Part shown: piece after piece, positions 24,120 through 31,147 of the stretch
Numbering within the stretch: position 1 is the stretch's first letter
Layout: each line of letters starts with the position of its first letter
Source of the DNA: Blautia glucerasea
Lineage (GTDB): Bacteria > Bacillota > Clostridia > Lachnospirales > Lachnospiraceae
DNA: 64,000 nt
NCBI RefSeq assembly: GCF_020537505.1
Contig: NZ_JAJBMO010000008.1
Span: 62,001-126,000, forward strand
Direction of reading: 5' to 3'
Position numbers and translations under genes: made by a program
Notes under the pieces: generated by a model
Told to the model about the DNA's origin: nothing
Seen by the model: the letters and a program-made list of their open reading frames with translations, nothing else
Databases searched by the model: none

Positions 24120-24503
24120 TTACTTCAGCTTTTTCATAACCCCTGTCCGGTTTGTGTACGAACGGTTCTGAGCTTGTTTCTCCTGCTTCCTTACATCTCC
24201 AAGCAGCCGTTCCAGATCACTGATCACCTTCCGGTTCTCTTTCATCCAGCTACAGATCGGAGCTGTTGTTTCTTTCATGTCTTTTGCCTTTCTCCGCTTC
24301 CGCCGTATATCCCGCAAGGTAAATCCCTGACAGATATAGTCATACTGGCTGTTTTCGTTGAGCTCGATATTATGTAAAATATCCTGTGTCTGGCGATCCA
24401 TATCATTTTCTGTGAAAATTGCCAGCCGATTAGATTCTTCACAGGTACGAAGAAAACTTAAGAATGCATTTAATTCAGTGCTACAGTTAACTATTTCAAT
24501 CAC
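24120..24503 (-). CDS. Phage protein of unknown function
   Basis: 127 residues. An acidic helical N-terminus, then a basic region with FTLRDIRRKRRKAKDMKE and a C-terminal helix (ISDLERLLGDVRKQEKQ). It overlaps the preceding 61-residue gene by eight bases. No family recognised. Confidence 0.6.
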   Translation of the reverse strand: MIEIVNCSTELNAFLSFLRTCEESNRLAIFTENDMDRQTQDILHNIELNENSQYDYICQGFTLRDIRRKRRKAKDMKETTAPICSWMKENRKVISDLERLLGDVRKQEKQAQNRSYTNRTGVMKKLK

Positions 24504-24681
24504 CTCTTTCTGTCGAAATGTCTTGAACTGTGTTGCGTAAAATAGATAACGTATCCTTATTACTCTTAATTGTCATTTCACACATCTCTTTAACATAGCC
24601 ATCTACCTTTTTGAAATAGTAAGTGGCTAATATTTTAGTAGTGATCACTGACGCTAAAATACTTGCTCCAATAATTTCCAT
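24496..24681 (-). CDS. Small membrane-anchored protein of a divergent cassette
   Basis: 61 residues; MEIIGASILASVITTKILATY is a likely membrane helix, followed by a helical hydrophilic tail. It begins beside copy A of the repeated divergent promoter cassette, whose reverse strand supplies AAAGAG as its SD. It is the first gene of the early operon. Function unknown. Confidence 0.6.
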   Translation of the reverse strand: MEIIGASILASVITTKILATYYFKKVDGYVKEMCEMTIKSNKDTLSILRNTVQDISTERGD

Positions 24682-24687
24682 CTTGCT

Positions 24688-24749
24688 TCATCTCTTTTCC
24701 TGTTACTTCTCCAAATTTCATTGACTTTTCTTTTGCATTCTCCTATCTC
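24688..24749 (+). promoter_or_regulatory. Repeated divergent promoter cassette, copy A
   Basis: Contains TTTCCTGTTACTTCTCCAAA and TTTCATTGACT. The plus-strand promoter is TTGACT (24721), 17 bases, TATCTC. On the minus strand it provides the SD of the small membrane gene. Related copies lie at 25821 and 26276. Confidence 0.7.
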
Positions 24750-24835
24750 CAAGCGAAAAGTACTTCATATCTACCTTATCTCCAACGCTTGTCATCTTCC
24801 AAATTCTGTGGTACATTTTAGTGGGAGGTATCAAT

Positions 24836-25222
24836 ATGAATTGGGTTATATTTGGTCGAATTGCTGATATATTTGGAATCATCAGCTTTTTTGTTTCCCT
24901 CGGAATCTTTCGAAAATTATATGCTCGCGCAGAATTTCAAAAAGAGACCTACAAAACAGAACGTCAAGAGTTACTTAATCACCTACAAGCTCTCCAACAA
25001 AATATTTGGAATGATGAACTTAACACCGCTAAAATACAAGATTTGCTCCAGATAAAAGTATTTGAGTATCAAATCAAATATTTATTTATCTCGTCACCTC
25101 GCTGTATTTTTCATGCTTTTCGATGCACTCGTCTTTTGAAAAACGGCATTTCTAAAGCAAATACCAATAAAATTCGGCAGGATATTAACTTTTTAATTGC
25201 ACGCCTATCTCGAAAGGAGTAA
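24836..25222 (+). CDS. Small membrane protein with a coiled coil, moron
   Basis: 128 residues from the ATG at 24836, seven bases after GGGAGG. Residues 1-27 are a membrane helix (MNWVIFGRIADIFGIISFFV), then a coiled coil (AEFQKETYKTERQELLNHLQ), then a C-terminal region with SKANTNKIRQDI. It is AT-rich and distinct from the late genes. It precedes the next gene by four bases, so the two are probably one unit driven by promoter copy A. Function unknown; a lysogen-expressed accessory role is inference. Confidence 0.6.
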   Translation: MNWVIFGRIADIFGIISFFVSLGIFRKLYARAEFQKETYKTERQELLNHLQALQQNIWNDELNTAKIQDLLQIKVFEYQIKYLFISSPRCIFHAFRCTRLLKNGISKANTNKIRQDINFLIARLSRKE

Positions 25223-25226
25223 CATC

Positions 25227-25640
25227 ATGAATTCAGCTCAAATTTCAAGCTTTCTTAACAAAACAATTGAAAAAACCAAATCACAAGAGCTAGTGTGGAG
25301 CCCACTTTCTGCTGATCTTGAAGTGAAACCACTGCATGCGCCTTCTTCGCATTTTCCATCATTTGGATACTCACTTATAAAATCGATCAGCTATATGGCA
25401 TCTTACAAAACAGGTAAAATTCTTCTGCTCACTTATTCCAGTGATCCACAATTATATTTCACTACACCACCTGACGGTTGTGTCTTTTCTCTGCGTATGC
25501 AGGATGCAATTAGTGAATACAGTATAGAAATTACCAATAGTCGTACCCAATTCGCCCCCGAATTGATCCGGTTGTATAATATAATTGATAATATTTCTCC
25601 TACTTTAACTACTCTTTTGGATGATTTCCTCAATAGTTGA
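25227..25640 (+). CDS. Unknown protein paired with the membrane protein
   Basis: 137 residues from the ATG at 25227, behind AAAGGAG. It has SYKTGKILLLTYSSDPQLYF and FAPELIRLYNIIDNISPTL and no known family. It follows the membrane protein gene directly. Its last 36 bases overlap the minus-strand gene at 25605. Confidence 0.55.
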   Translation: MNSAQISSFLNKTIEKTKSQELVWSPLSADLEVKPLHAPSSHFPSFGYSLIKSISYMASYKTGKILLLTYSSDPQLYFTTPPDGCVFSLRMQDAISEYSIEITNSRTQFAPELIRLYNIIDNISPTLTTLLDDFLNS

Positions 25641-25814
25641 ATACTTTTTGAAATTGCTGGTCTCTCTTGTATTCAGGTCAGCAATTTCTTTTTTTGCGCT
25701 CTCTATTCGATTTTGAGCTTGCCGCAGTTGTATTAGTTCCAAGCGTTTTATTCGAATCTCATTATCTTCAAGTTGTCGCAGAATATTTTTCAATAACCAT
25801 TTCGGAATAAACAT
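25605..25814 (-). CDS. Small coiled-coil protein of divergent cassette B
   Basis: 69 residues: MFIPKWLLKNILRQLEDNE then a coiled coil to the end (QNRIESAKKEIADLN). The SD AAAGGAG comes from the adjacent cassette, ten bases before the ATG. Unknown function. It is convergent with the preceding plus-strand gene and overlaps it by 36 bases. Confidence 0.55.
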   Translation of the reverse strand: MFIPKWLLKNILRQLEDNEIRIKRLELIQLRQAQNRIESAKKEIADLNTRETSNFKKYSTIEEIIQKSS

Positions 25815-25820
25815 CTTTTC

Positions 25821-25905
25821 TCATCTCCTTTCCTGTTACTTCTCCAATTTTCATTGACTTTTCTCCTAACTTTTCCTATCCTTTTAATACAGGGTACTGG
25901 CATAC
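25821..25905 (+). promoter_or_regulatory. Repeated divergent promoter cassette, copy B
   Basis: TTTCCTGTTACTTCTCCAAT, then TTGACT (25854), 17 bases, TATCCT (25877), then TACAGGGTACTGGCATACC, which holds the inverted repeat GGTA/TACC. The same leader follows copy C. The inverted repeat could be an operator near +5. Confidence 0.75.
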
Positions 25906-25934
25906 CCGAGTATCTGAGAAAGGAGAAATGTTTT

Positions 25935-26102
25935 ATGGGCGTTAATGAATCTGCAAAATATCAGCTTGCAAAAACATTTACAGAACTCGCTATACAGAAC
26001 AACTTAATTGATAAGCATGCAACTGCAACTGAAACGGCTAAAGAAGTTACAAATTTCTTTAATACGATTGTAAAAACAATCAACAAGCCCACAGAAGAAT
26101 AA
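25935..26102 (+). CDS. Small helical protein under promoter copy B
   Basis: 55 residues from the ATG at 25935, with AAGGAG upstream. MGVNESAKYQLAKTFTELAI and TAKEVTNFFNTIVKTIN. It is helical and soluble, and no family is recognised. The longer frame from 25854 runs through the promoter and is rejected. Its stop lies at the terminator hairpin shared with the next minus gene. Confidence 0.55.
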   Translation: MGVNESAKYQLAKTFTELAIQNNLIDKHATATETAKEVTNFFNTIVKTINKPTEE

Positions 26103-26258
26103 TTAATTAACTTCAAGCCCAGCCCTGGCGGATATCAGTTTCGCCAGGGCTTCTGCCATGTATGAAATCTTTTCGTCCACGTCAAAAGAAGCTTCCATAT
26201 TTTTTTCCTGGATTCTGTTGCATATAAGTATGATAGTCTCATCAACCTTCCTTTTCAT
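26103..26258 (-). CDS. 51-residue protein of divergent cassette C
   Basis: MKRKVDETIILICNRIQEKN then MEASFDVDEKISYMAEALAK, a helical protein with GGAGG upstream. Its 3' end contains a ten-base hairpin (AGCCCTGGCG/CGCCAGGGCT) that may also terminate the plus-strand gene ending at 26102. Function unknown. Confidence 0.6.
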   Translation of the reverse strand: MKRKVDETIILICNRIQEKNMEASFDVDEKISYMAEALAKLISARAGLEVN

Positions 26259-26275
26259 ATTTTCCACCTACACCT

Positions 26276-26360
26276 CCTCCTTTCCTGTTACTTCTCCAAA
26301 TGCCATTGACTTTTCCCTCAGCTTCTCCTATTCTTTTCCTACAGGGTACTGGCATACCTA
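26276..26360 (+). promoter_or_regulatory. Repeated divergent promoter cassette, copy C
   Basis: CTCCTTTCCTGTTACTTCTC, then TTGACT (26306), 17 bases, TATTCT (26329), then the same TACAGGGTACTGGCATACC leader as copy B. It drives the 104-residue gene. Confidence 0.75.
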
Positions 26361-26385
26361 AGTTTAAAAGAAAGGAGATTGTTAC

Positions 26386-26700
26386 ATGGAACTAACAAAG
26401 GACGCCGACAAAATGATTTGTGTTATTTACAAATCATTTCTTCAAGCCAGAAAAAACGGTTGTGCAAAAGCAGACGCAAGACGTTTTAATAAATCCGCTT
26501 TAAAGGGGTTCCCAGCTTTTGAAGCCTGGAATCCACGAGATATTTCTGACACGCTCCTAGAAATCGGACGTAAGGGGCTTGTTAAAATATATATCGGTGG
26601 AGATTTTGAACTAAGCGATTCTGGTATCATCTATATGGAAAATCGCTTTAAAAACGGATTGCTTGAAGTAACTGATTTTATCAGCAAGTTTATTCCATAA
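26386..26700 (+). CDS. YjcQ-like phage protein
   Basis: 104 residues, MELTKDADKMICVIYKSFLQ with a winged-helix-like body and the end GIIYMENRFKNGLLEVTDFI. Small proteins of this pattern (YjcQ-like) occur in phage and ICE lysogeny regions; their role is unknown. The SD AAAGGAG precedes the ATG. It is driven by cassette copy C. Confidence 0.6.
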   Translation: MELTKDADKMICVIYKSFLQARKNGCAKADARRFNKSALKGFPAFEAWNPRDISDTLLEIGRKGLVKIYIGGDFELSDSGIIYMENRFKNGLLEVTDFISKFIP

Positions 26701-26793
26701 CTACATTGCCACGATGTGTAATAATGCCATTATCTTCAATACTGTCAGTACAAGCATCGTGGCGATAACCAAAAGGGTTATTATCTTTTCCGT
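26701..26793 (-). pseudogene. Decayed divergent cassette gene, ACG in place of ATG
   Basis: The minus strand encodes (T)EKIITLLVIATMLVLTVL then KIMALLHIVAM, one membrane helix, 30 residues. By alignment with cassettes A and B, the start codon position (ten bases after AAGGAG) is ACG. A fourth, weaker copy of the cassette repeat lies upstream (about 26800-26850). The frame may be a decayed gene or use a rare start. Support is moderate. Confidence 0.35.
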
Positions 26794-26892
26794 TTCCTTT
26801 CATCTCCTTCTGTTACTTCTCCAACTCAATAAGGTTTTCACTCTGCTTCATCGCCTTCTTGTGTTTATGTGTTTTTGTCCTTTTTCGTGACA

Positions 26893-27087
26893 TTATGGAG
26901 TAAAAAAAATATCTTGCACGGATTTTCCATAGTAATCCGCAATTGCTATTTTAATAGAATCTCTCGGAATTCTTTGCTCTGTTTCATACATGCCAAGCGT
27001 AGATGTAGCAATTCCAATACCTTTTGCTGCTTCTGCTTGGCTTTTCTTTCCTCTCAACTCTATTAAGCGTTTTCCATATGGAACCAC
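26893..27087 (-). CDS. Xre-family Cro-like regulator
   Basis: 64 residues from a GTG at 27087, seven bases after AAAGGAGG. The helix-turn-helix is KKSQAEAAKGIGIATSTLGM then YETEQRIPRDSIKIAIADYY. It is transcribed leftward, divergent from the repressor gene, across three 13-bp operators. This is the Cro position of a lambdoid-type switch. Confidence 0.85.
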   Translation of the reverse strand: MVPYGKRLIELRGKKSQAEAAKGIGIATSTLGMYETEQRIPRDSIKIAIADYYGKSVQDIFFTP

Positions 27088-27105
27088 CTTTCGCCCTCCT
27101 TTCTG

Positions 27106-27201
27106 TCACGTTTTGTGACTATTTGTAATATATCACCATCTGTGTCCTATGTCAATCACTTTTCGTGACATTTTTATATTTACTTCTATCACGTTTTGTG
27201 A
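27106..27201. promoter_or_regulatory. Operator region with three 13-bp sites
   Basis: TCACGTTTTGTGA (27106-27118), TCACTTTTCGTGA (27156-27168) and TCACGTTTTGTGA (27189-27201) have TCAC/GTGA ends. They lie between the Cro-like and CI-like genes. The third lies in the spacer of the likely plus-strand promoter TTTACT (27179) - 17 - TAATAT (27202), which suggests autoregulation. A half-site also lies near 26885. Confidence 0.85.
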
Positions 27202-27235
27202 TAATATGAGTTCATAACTTACAAGGAGGTACACT

Positions 27236-27712
27236 ATGGGAAACTTTCAAATCATATTTAGAAAGTTACGTACTTCATCCCGTTTAACTCAAAATGAAAT
27301 GGCGGAAAAATTGGGTATTTCTCGCAGCACTATCGGAATGTATGAAACAGGTGCCAGAGAACCAGATTTTGAAACCCTTGAAAAGATAGCCGATTATTTC
27401 AATGTAGATACCGACTTCTTACTTGGACGCACTGAACAAACTACCATGCTTCCAGAAACCATAGGATCATACTCAAAAACCCGCGAACTCACTGAAATAT
27501 ATCTTCAGCTATCTAATAATAATCAGGAAAGAGTCCTCACTTATTCCAAGAGCCTTCTTTCCACTCAACAATTAGATGATGAGCTTGCTACTGCTACTCA
27601 GTACCAACAGCCAACTACACTTGCAGCTCACCACGAAGGCAATGAATATACAGAAGACGAACTGAAAGAAATTGACCAGTTTAAGAAGATAGTAGAAAAC
27701 AAAAGGAAATAA
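27236..27712 (+). CDS. CI-like phage repressor
   Basis: 158 residues. The Xre helix-turn-helix is at residues 12-40 (SRLTQNEMAEKLGISRSTIG then MYETGAREPDFETLEKIADY). The C-terminal part is helical and acidic, without a peptidase domain (no Ser/Lys dyad evident), so induction probably depends on the ImmA-like protein downstream rather than on self-cleavage. The start has CAAGGAGG upstream. Confidence 0.88.
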   Translation: MGNFQIIFRKLRTSSRLTQNEMAEKLGISRSTIGMYETGAREPDFETLEKIADYFNVDTDFLLGRTEQTTMLPETIGSYSKTRELTEIYLQLSNNNQERVLTYSKSLLSTQQLDDELATATQYQQPTTLAAHHEGNEYTEDELKEIDQFKKIVENKRK

Positions 27713-27743
27713 TCGGCAGACCTGCCAGAATGTACATTGACAA

Positions 27744-27749
27744 TATAAT
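27744..27749 (+). promoter_or_regulatory. Probable toxin promoter -10
   Basis: TATAAT with a weak CTGCCA 16 bases upstream. It lies within ATTGACAATATAATATATTT, which is repeated inverted at 27993-28014. Confidence 0.5.
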
Positions 27750-27819
27750 ATATTTACCCAGGGAACTGGGGGACGTGCTCTTTGCCTAATCCGGACACCT
27801 TACGGAGGAGGTGAAGTTT

Positions 27820-27903
27820 ATGAGCGATTATGAGACATTTATGATTATGTTGACTTTTGCTAATTTAATCGTAGCCATACTTACATATGCACATAAAAAA
27901 TAG
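27820..27903 (+). CDS. Fst/holin-like type I toxin
   Basis: 27 residues: MSDYETFMIMLTFANLIVAI then LTYAHKK, a single membrane helix with a basic end, the pattern of putative holin-like (Hol-Tox/Fst) toxins. GGAGGAGGTGAAGT precedes the ATG. The gene ends inside a shared terminator and is opposed by a small RNA whose 5' half can pair with the SD. Toxins of this class damage the membrane when translated. Confidence 0.82.
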   Translation: MSDYETFMIMLTFANLIVAILTYAHKK

Positions 27904-27940
27904 CCGTCCTAATCTTTGGCGAGATCAACGGCTATTTTTT
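27895..27940. terminator. Bidirectional terminator of the toxin-antitoxin locus
   Basis: A 13-bp perfect stem, AAAAAATAGCCGT with ACGGCTATTTTTT, loop of 20. It has T tracts on both strands and ends both convergent transcripts. Confidence 0.9.
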
Positions 27941-28031
27941 AGCTAACTATTTTCGCTGGGTTGGGTGAAGTGCAGTCACCTTCCAGCTCCCTTGTTAAAT
28001 ATATTATATGTCAATCCGAAATATTTGTCAA
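27895..28031 (-). ncRNA. Antitoxin RNA of the type I toxin
   Basis: The minus-strand promoter is perfect: TTGACA (28031-28026), 17 bases, TATAAT (28008-28003), giving a start near 27996 and an RNA of about 100 bases ending at the shared terminator. It contains ACTTCACC, complementary to the GGTGAAGT that overlaps the toxin SD (a direct repeat in DNA). Both RNAs share the terminator stem. This matches the layout of par loci such as pAD1 Fst/RNA II. Confidence 0.78.
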
Positions 28032-28104
28032 TTTTCTTTTTGGGAAGCAGCTGTACAGATTTTTGTACACGTATTGAGATATACTAGAGCGGGAGGTGTT
28101 TACA

Positions 28105-28584
28105 ATGAGCACATATGAGGAATTACAAGACCTGGCCTGCGCGGACGGTATAGACGTAATGGACTATGGATTTAATAGTCCAAACATAAAAGGCTTATAT
28201 TGTAACAGCACTGTAGCAATCAATAAGTCCATTTCAACCCAGGCAGAAAAATCCTGTGTCCTGGCAGAGGAGCTTGGTCACCACTACACGACTGTTGGCG
28301 ACATTATTGATCAGTCTGAGGTCAGCAACCGAAAACAGGAATACAGAGCCCGACTCTTTGGTTACAACCTTAAGATCGGACTGATCGGAATCACACACGC
28401 TTATGAAGCTGGATGCCGTAACTTATATGAAATGGCTGAATACCTGGATGCTACAGAAGAATATTTGAAAGAAGCGCTTGACTGTTATCATTCCATACAT
28501 GGGGTTTATGCTACCTTGGATAATTACATCATTTTCTTTGAGCCTTCATTTACGGTGATGAAAGCAGTATCTAAAACAGACTAG
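28105..28584 (+). CDS. ImmA/IrrE-like protein
   Basis: 159 residues from the ATG at 28105, behind GGGAGGTG. ImmA metallopeptidases cleave phage repressors to induce the element. The conserved region is CVLAEELGHHYTTVGDIID, followed by a helical domain (EYRARLFGYNLKIG). The usual HExxH has Glu at the first His position (EELGHH), as in a subfamily seen in clostridial phages, so catalysis is uncertain. It lies behind the repressor and toxin locus. Confidence 0.78.
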   Translation: MSTYEELQDLACADGIDVMDYGFNSPNIKGLYCNSTVAINKSISTQAEKSCVLAEELGHHYTTVGDIIDQSEVSNRKQEYRARLFGYNLKIGLIGITHAYEAGCRNLYEMAEYLDATEEYLKEALDCYHSIHGVYATLDNYIIFFEPSFTVMKAVSKTD

Positions 28585-28587
28585 TTA

Positions 28588-28696
28588 TAGACAAATTGCA
28601 TACAATATGGTAAGATGAAGTCTAACAGAAATGGTCGTTGTAGAGATGACTAGCAAAAGCTCCTCTTACCGTTATTTGGAAAGGGGAGCTTTTTCT
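28588..28696 (+). ncRNA. Candidate small RNA or leader upstream of dinD
   Basis: Promoter TAGACA (28588), 17 bases, TAAGAT (28611); predicted start near 28623. A strong hairpin (AAAAGCTCCTCTT with AAGGGGAGCTTTTT) is followed by T at 28690-28694. An RNA of about 75 bases results. It may be an independent small RNA or an attenuator for dinD, which begins at 28734. Confidence 0.5.
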
Positions 28697-28733
28697 TTAA
28701 AGCATTTTCAAAATAATTTCAAAGGAGGATTTT

Positions 28734-29609
28734 ATGTTCTTTTTCTTTGATGATAACAATTTACCTGCAAATGCCGGAACTCCTTCAAATATCGATTATT
28801 CCGAATCTCTCTTTGAATCAATTAAACATATTGATGATAATGATAACGAATTTTGGTATGCAAGAGAATTGCAAATTGCTTTGGAATACAAAGAATGGAG
28901 AAATTTTATTAAAGTAATTGAACGCGCTATCATTGCTTGTCAAAATAGTGAAAATAATGTATATGAACATTTTGTTGAGGTCAACAAAATGTCCCCTGTC
29001 CCCAATGGTGGAACAAGAATTATTGATGACTATGAATTATCTCGTTATGCATGTTATCTTATTGTTCAGAACGGCGATGCCAGAAAAAAAGTAATTGCTC
29101 TTGGTCAAACTTATTTTGCAGTAAAAACCAGACAACAGGAATTAATTGAAAATTTTGATGATCTTACCGAAGATAAAAAGCGTTTAGCAATCCGTAATGA
29201 AATGATTGCCCACAATAAATCTCTTGCAGAAGCAGCAAAAATGGCAGGTGTAGAAACGCCTCAAGAATATGCTGTTTTTCAAAATAAAGGCTATCAAGGA
29301 CTATATGGAGGGCTTGGTGCCAAAGAAATACACGCTCGAAAAGGATTGAAGAAAAGTCAGAAAATATTAGATCACATGGGAAGTACTGAATTAGCAGCTA
29401 ATCTTTTCCGCGCTACTCAAACAGATGAAAAACTTCGCCGGGAACATATCGTTGGAAAAGCAGCTGCCAATAACACGCATTACGAAGTTGGTAAGAAAGT
29501 CAGACAAACAATTAAAGAACTAGGTGGTACCATGCCAGAAGATTTACCAACACCTCCCAAAAGTATTAAACAAATTGAACTGGAACAATGTAAATTAGAA
29601 AAAGATTAA
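28734..29609 (+). CDS. dinD: DNA-damage-inducible protein D
   Basis: 291 residues. The N-terminal domain is BRO-N/DinD-like (FWYARELQIALEYKEWRNFI, then RIIDDYELSRYACYLIVQNG). The rest is helical with HARKGLKKSQKILDHMG and THYEVGKKVRQTIKELGG. In E. coli DinD inhibits RecA filaments; phage copies may act as antirepressors or modulate induction. AAAGGAGG precedes the ATG. Expression is probably damage-linked, but no LexA box was verified. Confidence 0.85.
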   Translation: MFFFFDDNNLPANAGTPSNIDYSESLFESIKHIDDNDNEFWYARELQIALEYKEWRNFIKVIERAIIACQNSENNVYEHFVEVNKMSPVPNGGTRIIDDYELSRYACYLIVQNGDARKKVIALGQTYFAVKTRQQELIENFDDLTEDKKRLAIRNEMIAHNKSLAEAAKMAGVETPQEYAVFQNKGYQGLYGGLGAKEIHARKGLKKSQKILDHMGSTELAANLFRATQTDEKLRREHIVGKAAANNTHYEVGKKVRQTIKELGGTMPEDLPTPPKSIKQIELEQCKLEKD

Positions 29610-29800
29610 AGAAAAACCGCCCCAGTGTTACCAGCACTAGAGCGGCCAGCACATCCGAAGATGCACCTTATTTTCAGCAAAAATATTGTATCATCTTCGG
29701 GGCAGCCATGCAAGCGGAACCTTTGTTCGCGCTGGCTGTTATTTTTATACTCATTTTTTACCGGCACTTGCGCCGGCTCAATTAAAAGGAGGATGATACC
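29610..29800 (+). promoter_or_regulatory. Structured region before the integrase
   Basis: Holds the imperfect hairpin CCGCCCCAGTG/CACTAGAGCGG right after dinD (possible terminator), then an imperfect copy of the phage palindrome (29768-29781), then AAAAGGAGG of the integrase. No excisionase gene is seen here. Confidence 0.45.
29768..29781. repeat. 14-bp palindrome, copy 4 (one mismatch)
   Basis: TTGCGCCGGCTCAA, followed by TT as in the other copies; just upstream of the integrase SD. Confidence 0.6.
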
Positions 29801-30911
29801 ATGTGGGTTGAGGAACGTCCAAACGGAAAATTCAAATTTTGTGAACGCTATACAGATTATCTAACCGGAGATATAAAACGCGTTTCTGTTTTCATGGATA
29901 AAAACACAACACAAACCAGGAAGCTTGCCCGAAGAATTCTTGAACAGAAAATTCAGGACGCTATGATTGTAAAGCCCAAGCACCAATATACTCTAAAGGA
30001 GCTTGTGGAAGAATACCGAAAGAGCCAACAACAGACTGTAAAAAAGTCTACCTACACTAGAAACTTTCACGCATGCAACTCTATCATCAAGATTCTTGGT
30101 GAGAATACTATCGTAGAGCATATGACAGCCAGGTACGTGCGTGATAAGTTCTTGGAAACAGGGAAGGCTCCTGGAACTCTAAACGAGGCCCTGCGGCGCT
30201 TCCGAGCTCTAATCAGATGGGGGTATAGTTAATGATCTACTTAAAGATGCTTCTTTTCTTGAAAAGATTGAGAATTTCAAAGACGTCCCACACAAAGAAA
30301 AGATCCAGGATAAGTATCTGGAAGCTAATGAGCTAAAGCAACTCCTGCAAGAAATGTCCGATCCAATCTGGAGCCTTCTAACAGAATTTCTTGCTCTGTC
30401 TGGAATGCGTTTTGGAGAAGTTATCGCTCTCGAAGATTCGGATGTAGATCTCTCTGCTAAGAAAATCCATGTAACAAAAACTTTTGATTCTGTCAATAAA
30501 GTAGTTACATCTCCTAAAAGCTTTTGTTCTATTCGTGATGTCTACATTCAAAAGGAACTCGAAGTTGCCTGCAAGAAAATACGCGCCTTAATGCTGCGCA
30601 GAAGATTAATGTATGGTTTAGACAAACAGCTACTTTTTATGTTTTCGGAGAAAGGAACTCATATACACTATTACGCATACAATAAATATTTAAGGGAAAA
30701 CTCCCTTCGTATTTTAGGACGCACTATAACGCCTCATGCGCTGCGTCATACTCATGCCTCTCTTCTCATGGAACAGGGAATCAGCATTGATACCATTTCT
30801 CGAAGGCTCGGACATGAGAATAGTGATGTGACACGGGAGATTTATCTACACGTAACTAAAAAGCTCCAGGAAAAAGACAATCAACAGATTGCGAAAATAT
30901 CAATTTTGTAA
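29801..30911 (+). pseudogene. int: Tyrosine integrase, frameshifted at a G5 tract
   Basis: Two frames together make one 369-residue tyrosine recombinase. The first (29801-30232) has the AP2-like N-terminus (MWVEERPNGKFKFCERYTDY) and the core-binding domain. It ends with a stop soon after IRWGYS. Removing one G from the run 30219-30223 gives IRWGIVNDLLKD and continues into the catalytic domain with GMRFGEV, HALRHTHASLL, RRLGHE and Tyr in TREIYLHV: the full R-HxxR-H-Y set. The break may be a real mutation, a sequencing error or a programmed frameshift. If real, the prophage cannot excise by itself. Confidence 0.88.
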
Positions 30912-31147
30912 TTTGCCCCCTATCTGCCCCCTGGAAGATTTTCAAAATAAAAAAAAGACAATAAAACCTAATAAAATCAAGCATTTTACGATGATATATG
31001 CACGAATGCCAAGTCCCACTGCCGGCATTGTTTCATATTTCATAAGTTATATAAATCCCGTCAAAGCATTGCTTTTACGGGATTTTTTGTTGCTTAGGGT
31101 TTCAAGAAATGTCAGGGGTTGTCAAAAATTTGCCCCCTATTTGCCCC
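30912..31147 (+). repeat. Two GC-rich direct repeats near the right prophage end
   Basis: TTTGCCCCCTATCTGCCCC (30912-30930) and TTTGCCCCCTATTTGCCCC (31129-31147), one mismatch, 217 bases apart. Repeats like these beside an integrase are often arm-type binding sites; the attachment core is not identified. The rest of this interval holds a terminator and no gene. Confidence 0.6.
31053..31085 (+). terminator. Terminator downstream of the integrase
   Basis: AAATCCCGT with ACGGGATTT, followed by TTT on the plus strand. Confidence 0.75.

Noticed and set aside
26717-26802. 37-codon minus frame starting MKGNGKDN
   Set aside because: Its ATG directly touches the SD with no spacing, and the overlapping hydrophobic frame fits the cassette pattern better.
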